A DNA stretch of 64,000 nt from a virus. Position 1 is the first letter of the stretch; every line of letters begins with the position of its first letter. The notes under the pieces were generated by a model that did no database searches, was not told the origin of the DNA, and saw only the letters and a program-made list of their open reading frames with translations. Below are positions 39,925 through 46,620 of the stretch, one piece after another. A program made the position numbers and the translations under genes. Where the stretch lies: positions 104,479-168,478 of the IMG/VR virus record IMGVR_UViG_3300028571_002266. One strand, 5' to 3'.

Positions 39925-39950
39925 AAGGCTGGCTGATTGCCAGCCTTTTT
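39925..39950 (+). terminator. Rho-independent terminator
   Basis: AAGGCTGGC pairs with GCCAGCCTT (9 pairs, 5-base loop), then TTTTT. Just before it TAATT is repeated four times (39901-39920), including the stop codon. Confidence 0.88.
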
Positions 39951-40012
39951 CGTTGGTTGACAAATTTCTTTCTGATTGTTATGATGATCTTTCCTAATTT
40001 GGAGATCAGGTC

Positions 40013-40660
40013 ATGATTGCCAGCATCAACAGTGTTTTTTCCATTTTCAACAGATTGTTTTTTGATTCCAATCTCTCTGCTCCAGAGATTATTGTTGATG
40101 TGAGTAAAAAAGTTTCATTAAGGTGGCAATCTGACGAAAATATTATTGTTATGGGTTCTGGTTTTGTAAATATAAATAAAGAAATTATTTGCGTCAACTT
40201 GCTTCATGAAATGATACATTTATCAAATTATAAAAATAAAGTTATAGATGTTAATGATAATCAGTATCATAACTCAAAATTTATGAAGCTTGCCGTAAAG
40301 TGCGGTTTGGTTGTTTATAAAGATAAGAATCAAGGTTGGTCAAACACAACATTGGAAATTGATAACAGTTTTTCGACTAAAGATTTTAAGATTGAACTTG
40401 ATAAAAATCAAAATCTCAAGTCAATTATTTCTAACATACATATTGATAATGAATTATTGAATGAGAACGAAAAGTCTTTAGTTTTAGCAATCAATAATTT
40501 GAAACCATCAAAAATTTTCTTCTTGAAATACGAATGTTCTTGTCCTCCTCCTCACAATAGTATCAGATCAGGTCGCCGACCAGATGGAAGTAATGCCCCA
40601 GATATAATTTGCGATAGGTGTAAAACAAAGTTTAATTGTGTTTCTCCTTTGTATGATTGA
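40013..40660 (+). CDS. SprT-like zinc metalloprotease
   Basis: HEMIH (65-69) with a further His86 in YHNSKFM forms a SprT-type zinc site, and a C-terminal zinc ribbon follows (Cys about 175, 177, 200, 203; CDRCKTKF). SprT/Spartan proteases clear DNA-protein crosslinks in eukaryotes; bacterial and phage forms are less known. The middle part (residues 115-165) is an insertion of charged helices. 215 residues. The promoter region has no strong site; GGAG lies 9 bases before ATG. Confidence 0.8.
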   Translation: MIASINSVFSIFNRLFFDSNLSAPEIIVDVSKKVSLRWQSDENIIVMGSGFVNINKEIICVNLLHEMIHLSNYKNKVIDVNDNQYHNSKFMKLAVKCGLVVYKDKNQGWSNTTLEIDNSFSTKDFKIELDKNQNLKSIISNIHIDNELLNENEKSLVLAINNLKPSKIFFLKYECSCPPPHNSIRSGRRPDGSNAPDIICDRCKTKFNCVSPLYD

Positions 40661-40678
40661 TTTTTTTGATCTTTTGGA

Positions 40679-41119
40679 TTAGTTGATTTTTGGGTTTTTT
40701 TCGTCTATGATTCCTAGAGAAATCCGTCCGGCGTTGACGGTATGATTAGCATGAGGAATTTCCAGTTCTGCATTAGGATCAAATCTTTTGATGATTTTTT
40801 GAAAGATCAAGTATAGCATTGCTGTAACAATCGTGAATTCAAGGAAGGCGTTGACTAGATTTCCAATTTCAAGTTCAAGTCCTTTTGTTGGCGTAAAAAC
40901 TAGATTGCGCCAGTTGCCATTAGTTGCTGATATCAAGTAATTGATGATTGGCATAACAAGTGACTCTGTCATAGAAGAAGCAAACTTTTGTGTTTGAGTT
41001 GCTAGAACAAGAGCTAAGGCCATGACAAAGAAATTTTTCTTGTAAGCAAATTTCTTGTATTCTTCAAATTCTTCTTTGATTCTTTCGGATTTGATGAAAT
41101 TTCTTTCTTCGTCATTCAT
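40679..41119 (-). CDS. MscL-like mechanosensitive channel protein
   Basis: ATG 41119 follows AAAGGT; an upstream ATG at 41152 would add 11 residues. A helical N-terminus leads to FFVMALALVLATQTQKFASSMTESLVMPI (30-58) and a second segment FLEFTIVTAMLYLIFQKIIKR (92-112), with a loop between. That is the MscL plan: an amphipathic start, pore helix TM1, loop, TM2. The Gly pattern of the MscL pore is not conserved, so gating may differ. Its last 20 residues are coded by the complement of stem-loop promoter copy 6, an unusual overlap. Confidence 0.6.
   Translation of the reverse strand: MNDEERNFIKSERIKEEFEEYKKFAYKKNFFVMALALVLATQTQKFASSMTESLVMPIINYLISATNGNWRNLVFTPTKGLELEIGNLVNAFLEFTIVTAMLYLIFQKIIKRFDPNAELEIPHANHTVNAGRISLGIIDEKNPKIN
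40683..40740 (+). promoter_or_regulatory. Promoter plus leader stem-loop, copy 6 (antisense to the channel gene)
   Basis: TTGATT (40683-40688), 17 bases, TATGAT (40706-40711), then 7 bases and GAAATCCGTC; CCGTC (40724-40728) pairs with GACGG (40736-40740). Its transcript would run antisense through the MscL-like gene toward the ParB-like gene. Confidence 0.65.
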
Positions 41120-41145
41120 TGTTTTGACCTTTTGGTTTAGTGGTG

Positions 41146-41174
41146 TTGACATTTTAACTGAGTCTGCTTACTTT
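41146..41174 (+). promoter_or_regulatory. Sigma70-like promoter of the ParB-like gene
   Basis: TTGACA (41146-41151), 17 bases, TACTTT (41169-41174). The leader is about 50 bases and ends with GAGG before the ATG at 41232. Confidence 0.65.
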
Positions 41175-41231
41175 ATTTGTGCTTCTGCTTTTTTGGAAAC
41201 AAGTTACTCTTTGACGGAATGAGGTTAAGAC

Positions 41232-42449
41232 ATGTCAGTGAAGACACAAGACTTGGTGATGAGTGGTTTGCCAGAAGGAAGTAGGCATTTGACTGGGAAC
41301 CTTTTTATGGTTCCTTTTTCAAGTATTATTGCTCCTAAGAACAATCCACGTCTTTTGACTGAACGTGGTCAGTCTGACATTGTTGACAAGAACTTGTCAT
41401 CTCAACTCCGTGAGAGCATCAAGAAGAACACTCTTCTCAACCCTTTAGTCTGTAGGTGGGTAAAGGATGGAGACAAATTCCTTCCGATGGTTGTAGGTGG
41501 AGACAGGCGTTATCGTTCTCTTGATTTCTTGATTCGCAAGAAGGAAATGGTTGCTGACCCAAGGACTCCTAAGGTCAATGAAAAGGGCGAATTTATCAGC
41601 AGAACTGCTTCTGCTGATGAAGCTTATGAATTTGTTCCTTGTCAAATTTTCATGTGCAGAGACGATCTTGACGCTCTTGTTTTGGCATGGGCAGAAAACA
41701 AGACTCGCATCAATCTGACAGATGGTCATGAGATAGTTGAAGTAATTCAGCTTCGTGACAATGGGGCCAGTGACGCAAAGATCATGGAAGTCCTGCAACA
41801 GGATTCAAAATGGCTTTCCGACACTGACCGTCTGATTGCTTCTTTGGATTCTCATACACTTGCTGATTTGATTGAAGGCAGATTGGATCGCAACTCTGCT
41901 GTCGAGTTGGCAGCAATTGAGGACGAGAAGGTCCGTAATCAGGTAAGAGTTGCAGCGCATGAATCTGCAAATGAAACATCTGGTCGTCGTATTGCAAGGC
42001 TTGTTCGACGTGCAGAGCAGGCTGAGGCGAATGAAGACATTGCTAAGGGCGAAGTTGTGTTGGCTCAAAGCCCTCAACAGCAGGATCAAGCCAGAAGCAA
42101 TTTGGCCAGAGCGGAAGTAGAATCTCGTGCAGTTCGTCGCAAGATAGAGGAAACCACTAATCCTGTTACGACTACGAGGGAAATTAGGGAAGCAAGTCAG
42201 CAAATTGCTGGCGAAATACCTCGAACTTCAAACAAGCGTGGTCCCAAGGGTGGACCTAGAAAGATGAGAGAGTCAAAAATCATTGAGGGACGTGATTTCT
42301 TTGCCAATTTGGTGAGGAATAATGGTGAGGGAGATGACTTCACTGCTCATGTTGATGCCTTGAAGTTGGTAGTGAAAATATTTAATGACAACATTCTTGT
42401 GAATAACCCTGATTGGATTAGCACTTTGAAACGTCATTATTCAGCTTGA
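41232..42449 (+). CDS. ParB-like nuclease/CTPase domain protein
   Basis: A 405-residue protein. Residues 28-100 form a ParB N-terminal domain: VPFSSIIAPKNNPR, LRESIKKNTLLNPLVCRWV and MVVGGDRRYRSLDFL with the GxRRYR motif. A helical DNA-binding-like middle follows (NGASDAKIMEVLQQD), then a long charged helix (about 245-325) and a Lys/Arg-rich linker. It could act in phage genome segregation, DNA binding or as a regulator. Composition is GC-richer (about 47% in a 60-base sample) than most neighbours. Its transcript ends at a strong terminator. Confidence 0.85.
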   Translation: MSVKTQDLVMSGLPEGSRHLTGNLFMVPFSSIIAPKNNPRLLTERGQSDIVDKNLSSQLRESIKKNTLLNPLVCRWVKDGDKFLPMVVGGDRRYRSLDFLIRKKEMVADPRTPKVNEKGEFISRTASADEAYEFVPCQIFMCRDDLDALVLAWAENKTRINLTDGHEIVEVIQLRDNGASDAKIMEVLQQDSKWLSDTDRLIASLDSHTLADLIEGRLDRNSAVELAAIEDEKVRNQVRVAAHESANETSGRRIARLVRRAEQAEANEDIAKGEVVLAQSPQQQDQARSNLARAEVESRAVRRKIEETTNPVTTTREIREASQQIAGEIPRTSNKRGPKGGPRKMRESKIIEGRDFFANLVRNNGEGDDFTAHVDALKLVVKIFNDNILVNNPDWISTLKRHYSA

Positions 42450-42464
42450 TTTATGAAATTAAAG

Positions 42465-42500
42465 CCGTCCCATACAAAATATGGGACGGTTTTATTTTTT
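42465..42500 (+). terminator. Rho-independent terminator
   Basis: CCGTCCCATA pairs with TATGGGACGG (10 pairs, 5-base loop), then TTTTATTTTTT. It separates the ParB-like gene from the next, which therefore needs its own promoter. Confidence 0.92.
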
Positions 42501-42506
42501 CGTGCA

Positions 42507-42512
42507 TAAATA
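42507..42512 (+). promoter_or_regulatory. TAAATA box 5 bases before ATG, directly after a terminator
   Basis: TAAATA, CATTA, then the ATG at 42518. Only 6 bases lie between the T tract of the terminator and this box, so the gene behind it can hardly be read from upstream. Confidence 0.55.
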
Positions 42513-42517
42513 CATTA

Positions 42518-42820
42518 ATGATTCATTTATGCCCTTTTTGCGGTCACGAACTACAAGAGCAACTTTCAGATGGGTTGATTTCTTGTTCTATCTGTAGTCA
42601 AGTTTTTGATTCAAGTGATATCAACCAGTTGCTTTCGGCTGGATGGCTTGTCAGAAAAAACCATTTCAATCATGAGCAATTGAAATGGCATACAAAGCTT
42701 GATGAAGACATGATTATTCTTGTTTTGGCATATGTTGCTGACAATGAATATTCACATCAAGAATTCCTGCAAGTTCTTAAAAAGTTGGGTGTTGCCAACA
42801 AATCTTATATAAAATACTGA
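42518..42820 (+). CDS. Zinc-ribbon protein, 100 aa
   Basis: Two Cys pairs at the N-terminus, CPFC (5-8) and CSIC (23-26), form a zinc ribbon like that of transcription or RNA-binding proteins. A helical part follows (LDEDMIILVLAYVADN, HQEFLQVLKKLGV). ATG 42518 is chosen because the terminator of the preceding gene and the TAAATA box lie just before it. It has no ribosome site. It converges with csrA, leaving five bases between the stops. Specific function unknown. Confidence 0.68.
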   Translation: MIHLCPFCGHELQEQLSDGLISCSICSQVFDSSDINQLLSAGWLVRKNHFNHEQLKWHTKLDEDMIILVLAYVADNEYSHQEFLQVLKKLGVANKSYIKY

Positions 42821-42825
42821 ATTTT

Positions 42826-43056
42826 CTATTTAGTATCATCAGTTATTGCTGAGATCTGGCCTTTGGGGGCACGGGGGTCAATTTCCATGGCGTTTGCTGC
42901 GAGTTCCTTACGCAGCACTGTCACACTCTTATTGGCTTCAATCCCGATCCTGACCTTGTTGCGGTTATCGATCCTCACAACCGTCAGGACTATGTCCTGC
43001 ATACCGGGGACCTGTAGAATGATCTGTTCGTCCTTCTTGCGACTAAGTACCAGCAT
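42826..43056 (-). CDS. csrA: CsrA-family post-transcriptional regulator
   Basis: The 76-residue product is a clear CsrA: MLVLSRKKDEQIILQVPG, then VLTVVRIDNRNKVRIGIEANKSVTVLRKEL, with the RNA-contacting first strand and Arg/Leu residues near 44-50 conserved. CsrA dimers bind GGA in mRNA leaders and block or change translation. AAGGAAG precedes the ATG, itself a possible binding site, and a GGA-containing hairpin lies 25 bases further up. GC is about 52% over 180 bases counted by hand, far above neighbours (about 33%), so it looks recently acquired. It may redirect host or phage translation. Confidence 0.93.
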   Translation of the reverse strand: MLVLSRKKDEQIILQVPGMQDIVLTVVRIDNRNKVRIGIEANKSVTVLRKELAANAMEIDPRAPKGQISAITDDTK

Positions 43057-43080
43057 TTAACTTCCTTTCTTTGCTTTCCA

Positions 43081-43096
43081 TGTGTCCTCTGACACA
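43081..43096 (-). promoter_or_regulatory. Small hairpin in the csrA leader
   Basis: On the minus strand TGTGTC-AGAG-GACACA forms a 6-pair stem with AGAGGA at the loop, and AAGGAAG follows before the ATG. Both contain GGA, the core of CsrA sites, which fits autoregulation. Confidence 0.4.
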
Positions 43097-43157
43097 ATAT
43101 TAAGCGAGTAAGTTTGCTGAAATTTTACAATTTTTACTTTTTTTTCTGCAACATGGC

Positions 43158-43220
43158 TTTACAACAAAAAAAAATTCGTATATTAATTACTTACTGGCTT
43201 TCATTTACTAACACGCCAGT
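43158..43220 (+). promoter_or_regulatory. Promoter with 5'-terminal stem-loop
   Basis: TTTACA (43158-43163), 17 bases, TATTAA (43181-43186). The expected start is near 43193, where ACTGGC (43193-43198) begins; it pairs with GCCAGT (43215-43220). AAGGAG and GTG follow. The stem sequence differs from the GAAATCCG family but the layout is the same. Confidence 0.65.
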
Positions 43221-43238
43221 ATATTAAGGAGCAAAGAC

Positions 43239-43679
43239 GTGAAGACATCTTGGGCAAACGAATTGGTAGCACTTAAGGCACAGCAAGATAAGATTGCTAA
43301 GAAGATTAACTGTATCGAGGAGCTTGTCAGGCTCGAAGAAGAGCATACTATTGATACAGATATTCCGACCAGTCATGAAGACCCAGTAATTTTTCGTGGT
43401 GACAACTCTGTTAAGGTTCGTCGCACTCGTATTGCTTCTCCTGTTTCCAGCGGTAAGTCAATGAAACTGCCCAATCTTTTGGAAACAATTGGTCAGCAGC
43501 ATCCTCATTTCATGAGGTATGAGAAAATTGCTGAACTCGTTCTTGAAACCGGCTATAAGACTAACAGTGGTAATTTGAGCAACATGGTTTATCAGTGTTT
43601 GCAGAAACTTTGCAAGAAGGGCGTTTTCACGAAAAATGATATGACCCGTGAATATCAGTTTTCTGGCAAGATTGACTAG
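43239..43679 (+). CDS. Helix-turn-helix-like protein, 146 aa
   Basis: GTG 43239 follows AAGGAG. An N-terminal coiled coil (LVALKAQQDKIAKKINCIEEL) is followed by a disordered middle with KVRRTRIASPVSSGKS. The C-terminal domain (LPNLLETIGQQHPHFMRYEK to YQFSGKID) has two or three helices and a wing, resembling a winged-helix or HARE-HTH module: a helix, KIAELVLETGYKTNSGNLSNM, then VYQCLQKLCKKGVF. Proteins with this tail (AGYKTxSxNFxNxVYQxLxK) are, to my recollection, frequent in Planctomycetes. It has its own promoter, leader stem and terminator. Confidence 0.7.
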   Translation: MKTSWANELVALKAQQDKIAKKINCIEELVRLEEEHTIDTDIPTSHEDPVIFRGDNSVKVRRTRIASPVSSGKSMKLPNLLETIGQQHPHFMRYEKIAELVLETGYKTNSGNLSNMVYQCLQKLCKKGVFTKNDMTREYQFSGKID

Positions 43680-43715
43680 TTTTTACGATTTGAAACAATA
43701 AACTTGATTTAGCAC

Positions 43716-43744
43716 ACCCCGTTCACATACGAACGGGGTTTTTT
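43716..43744 (+). terminator. Rho-independent terminator
   Basis: ACCCCGTTC pairs with GAACGGGGT (9 pairs, 6-base loop), then TTTTTT. Confidence 0.92.
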
Positions 43745-43751
43745 GATTTTG

Positions 43752-43851
43752 ATGGCTGTTGCATAGCGGACAACACTTAATCTTTGCTTCTGCATAAACA
43801 GATACCGGGTCAGGAAAGTGTGAAAACGACCTCCATTATCTGACCAGCCAT
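43752..43851 (+). ncRNA. Candidate structured RNA before clpX
   Basis: The region between terminator and clpX has no frame. ATGGCT (43752-43757) can pair with AGCCAT (43846-43851), closing a domain that contains GTTG/CAAC (43758-43761 with 43771-43774) and GGTCAG/CTGACC (43808-43813 with 43840-43845). GC is higher than the surroundings. It may be a separate small RNA or a leader; no known family is recognised. Confidence 0.35.
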
Positions 43852-43936
43852 TAATATATAATAGTTGTTTCTTGTTAAATTAATCAAGAATTACTGTATA
43901 ATGATTTTGGCAAGTTGAAACTAAGGAGTTTGATTC

Positions 43937-45205
43937 ATGGCGAAAAAGAAGGGTCCTTTCTGTGACTACTGTGGAATGTCTAGTTCTCAGGCAGGGATGT
44001 TAGTTGAAGGTCCAAATATCAGCCGTGAACAGAATGGTAGACCTGCTGGGAGCAAGGTTTACATATGTGCAGAGTGCATCGAAATTTGTCAAACCATGGT
44101 GAGTAAGAACAGCAAAGCTGCAAACATGAGTGCAAAAAAGATGATTCCTTCTCCAAAGCAAATTGTTGAACATCTTGACAAGAGCATCATTGGCCAAGAT
44201 AAGGCCAAGCGTTGTTTGGCAGTTGCTGTCACTAATCATTATAAAAGATTGACTCAGAATTTTTGCATCACTGATGATAATCCATTCTCTGATGTTAATA
44301 TCGAAAAGTCAAATATCCTGTTGATAGGGCCAACTGGATCAGGAAAGACTTCTTTGGCTAGGACTCTTGCAAAGATTCTTGAAGTTCCATTCGCAATTGG
44401 CGATGCAACAACCCTTACAGAAGCTGGGTATGTTGGAGAAGATGTCGAGAATTTAATTCTTAAGATTGTAAGGGAAGCTGATTTTAACATTGAATTGGCT
44501 CAGACTGGAATTATTTTCCTTGATGAGATCGATAAGATTGGTAAGACAAGCCAAAGTGTTAGTATCACTCGTGATGTATCAGGGGAAGGAGTTCAACAGG
44601 CTCTACTGAAAATGCTTGAAGGTACTGTTTGCAATGTGCCTCCCGGTGGTGGCCGTAAACATCCAGAGCAGCAGTTCCTTCAGGTTGATACTACTAACGT
44701 ACTATTCATCTGTGGTGGTGCTTTTAATGGCCTAGAAGACATTATTAAGCGTAGAATAGGTAAAAATCAAATGGGGTTCGGAAGTGCTTCATCGAATCTT
44801 GATGAAGAATGGATTCTTCAGCATGTCACTCAGGATGACCTTATCGAGTTTGGAATGATCCCAGAACTAGTTGGTCGTCTTCCTGTTGTGACACCTTTGA
44901 AAGGTCTTGACGAAGAAAGCCTTATGAAGATTCTTACCGATCCTAAAGATGCTCTCGTGAAACAATATCAGAAAATGTGTTGGCAAGATAATGTAAAGTT
45001 GTCATTCACTGACGAAGCTTTACGAGAAATTGCCAAGAAAGCCTTGAGTGTTGGAACTGGAGCTCGTGGACTAAGGACTGTCATGGAAGAATTCATGATT
45101 GACATCATGTACCATTTGACAGATCATGGTGGAGAAACAGTAGTAGTTACCAAGGATGTCGTTTTGGGTCAAACTGCTCTTTTTCAAAAAAGCCTAGCAG
45201 CTTAA
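43937..45205 (+). CDS. clpX: ClpX ATPase (unfoldase)
   Basis: ClpX unfolds tagged proteins and feeds them to ClpP. All parts are in 422 residues: zinc-binding domain with Cys 9, 12, 44, 47; Walker A GPTGSGKT (131-138); pore loop GYVGED (164-169); Walker B FLDEID (194-199); RKH-type loop GGGRKHPEQ (237-245); the ClpP-docking loop near 273-283, here MGFG instead of IGFG; and sensor GARGLR. The upstream region has TGTATAAT and AAGGAG. No clpP is in the window, so it probably works with host ClpP or alone, for example to redirect host degradation. Confidence 0.95.
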   Translation: MAKKKGPFCDYCGMSSSQAGMLVEGPNISREQNGRPAGSKVYICAECIEICQTMVSKNSKAANMSAKKMIPSPKQIVEHLDKSIIGQDKAKRCLAVAVTNHYKRLTQNFCITDDNPFSDVNIEKSNILLIGPTGSGKTSLARTLAKILEVPFAIGDATTLTEAGYVGEDVENLILKIVREADFNIELAQTGIIFLDEIDKIGKTSQSVSITRDVSGEGVQQALLKMLEGTVCNVPPGGGRKHPEQQFLQVDTTNVLFICGGAFNGLEDIIKRRIGKNQMGFGSASSNLDEEWILQHVTQDDLIEFGMIPELVGRLPVVTPLKGLDEESLMKILTDPKDALVKQYQKMCWQDNVKLSFTDEALREIAKKALSVGTGARGLRTVMEEFMIDIMYHLTDHGGETVVVTKDVVLGQTALFQKSLAA

Positions 45206-45219
45206 ATTTTTAAGATCTA

Positions 45220-45280
45220 TTGACCTTTTGGTTCATTAGGATTATCATTATTTTGGAAATCCGCCTTCCGTTGATGAAAC
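45220..45280 (+). promoter_or_regulatory. Promoter plus leader stem-loop, copy 7
   Basis: TTGACC (45220-45225), 17 bases, TATCAT (45243-45248), 7 bases, then GAAATCCGCC. TCCGCCTTCCGTT (45260-45272) pairs with AACGGAGGGCGGA (45278-45290), 13 pairs and a 5-base loop, the longest stem of the family. The 3' arm runs into the GGAGGGC repeats. Confidence 0.75.
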
Positions 45281-45307
45281 GGAGGGCGGAGGGCGGAGGG
45301 CGGAGGG
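45281..45307 (+). repeat. Four tandem GGAGGGC heptamers
   Basis: GGAGGGC occurs three times and GGAGGGT once, back to back, in an AT-rich region. Four GGG runs 4 bases apart could form a G-quadruplex; GGAGG also mimics ribosome binding sites. The next start codon is 124 bases downstream. Confidence 0.85.
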
Positions 45308-45430
45308 TGTGATGTTTCGATGAATATCAGCTAAAATATTGTCTTTTTGGCTGTCAATGTAACTATCATAATAAATGAAAACTAATTTTCTTGTTTTGAG
45401 AGACTTCACATGCCAAGAGGGTTGAGCTAA

Positions 45431-46051
45431 ATGAGTTATATTGTTTCTACTTTTTTCAATGAGAACAGTTGGAATAAGTTTGGCCTCAATTGGGTCCGTA
45501 ATACCAAATCTGCATCACTCGATGCTCTAATTATAGGCAAAGATTTGCCAGAAGAAGCAATCACAAAGATTGCTGAACTTAATTTTCGTTATGTTCCTGT
45601 TTTGAATAAATTCAAGACAGATTGTAATGTGGATTACACTTTGGTTCAAAATTTAGAAAAAAATCAAAGATGTCTTTGGACTCAGCCTGAGATTTTGCCT
45701 AAAGCTGGAATTTATTCTAGAAATACGTCATCTGTTGACGGAGAATCTGATTTGATTTGTGGATTAAGTTCTTTTAATGTGCAGGATTTGACTCAGTCTG
45801 TAGTCAATTTATATGACAGGGCTGCAATGATAGAATCTTTGAAGCAGAAAATTGAAAATGTACATGGCAAATACTTGTCTAGCGATTATATGCTTGGAAC
45901 ATATGATTTTTGGAATGGATTTTTTGGTTGCAAGGCCTACCTCTTTGAAAGAGGATATCTACAAGGTTCTGTGCAAAGCGATGATCTTGTCTTGAATTTC
46001 TTTGTTTCCTTCGCTAATTCTTTTTCTTTACAAATAAAGGATTACTCTTAA
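45431..46051 (+). CDS. Hypothetical protein, 206 aa
   Basis: Not recognised. GAGGG lies 9 bases before the ATG. The front has a strand-helix pattern (SYIVSTFFNENSWNKFGLNW, DALIIGKDLPEEAITKIAEL) that could be part of a sugar-nucleotide binding fold. The rear has SDYMLGTYDFWNGFFGCKAYLF and SDDLVLNFFVSFANSF. A glycosyltransferase-related protein is possible but not shown. It is expressed from stem-loop promoter copy 7 with a leader of about 180 bases. Confidence 0.55.
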   Translation: MSYIVSTFFNENSWNKFGLNWVRNTKSASLDALIIGKDLPEEAITKIAELNFRYVPVLNKFKTDCNVDYTLVQNLEKNQRCLWTQPEILPKAGIYSRNTSSVDGESDLICGLSSFNVQDLTQSVVNLYDRAAMIESLKQKIENVHGKYLSSDYMLGTYDFWNGFFGCKAYLFERGYLQGSVQSDDLVLNFFVSFANSFSLQIKDYS

Positions 46052-46052
46052 A

Positions 46053-46187
46053 ATGATTTACAGCACACTATCTCATTTAGGTTCTTTTGTGTTTTTTATG
46101 CTAAGTGCTTTTGTAATTTGCACTTTCATTATTGCTATTACAAGAACTAATGAAGATGAGACAACAAGAATTAAGGAAGATGAATGA
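46053..46187 (+). CDS. Small membrane protein, 44 aa
   Basis: A short frame with one hydrophobic segment (GSFVFFMLSAFVICTFIIAI) and an acidic tail (TNEDETTRIKEDE). It starts one base after the preceding stop and overlaps the next gene as ATGA, so it is probably translated by coupling. Compact single-pass proteins like this can be toxins, holins or membrane regulators; no family is recognised. Confidence 0.6.
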   Translation: MIYSTLSHLGSFVFFMLSAFVICTFIIAITRTNEDETTRIKEDE

Positions 46188-46612
46188 GCGTATTGCTTTT
46201 TGTTTACGGAACTCTAAAAATAGGGTTTACTAGAAATTATGCTTTGCAGGGACAGATCTATTTGGGAACTGCTAAAACAAAGCCTGAATATAGCATGCAT
46301 GCAACAGGAGGATATCCCGCCCTTCTCAATAAAAAACTTGCCGAACAAAATAATATCAAGGCAGATAAATCTATTTTTGGTGAAATTTGGGAAGTTGATG
46401 AGGATTGTCTTGTAAGATTGGATAAAATAGAAGGCGTAGAAATTAATTTGTTTGAAAGATCAACCATAAATATCGAAGAGTTTACTCTTAGTCGTTTGCC
46501 TATTGACAAAACAGTTTGGAATGATGTACAAGAAAATAAAGCTTATGCTTATTTGTACAAACAGCCGATAAATGGAGCGGCATGCTGTGGATCTTTTTGG
46601 CATAGAAAGTAA
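46184..46612 (+). CDS. Gamma-glutamylcyclotransferase-fold enzyme
   Basis: The GGCT/AIG2 fold is shown by VYGTLKIG (7-14), GYPALL (43-48), FGEIWEV and LDKIEGV with the catalytic Glu83. These enzymes cyclise gamma-glutamyl amines to pyroglutamate (5-oxoproline) and release the amine. The length is 142 residues. AAGGA precedes the ATG, which overlaps the small membrane protein stop. In known bacterial and phage neighbourhoods this family is linked to amidoligases; an amidoligase is at 19158. It may remove or trim such peptide links. Confidence 0.85.
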   Translation: MSVLLFVYGTLKIGFTRNYALQGQIYLGTAKTKPEYSMHATGGYPALLNKKLAEQNNIKADKSIFGEIWEVDEDCLVRLDKIEGVEINLFERSTINIEEFTLSRLPIDKTVWNDVQENKAYAYLYKQPINGAACCGSFWHRK

Positions 46613-46620
46613 GGAATTTT

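Noticed and set aside
42446-42517. Earlier in-frame start of the zinc-ribbon protein
   Set aside because: It would translate through the terminator of the preceding gene; the TAAATA box and ATG 42518 fit better.
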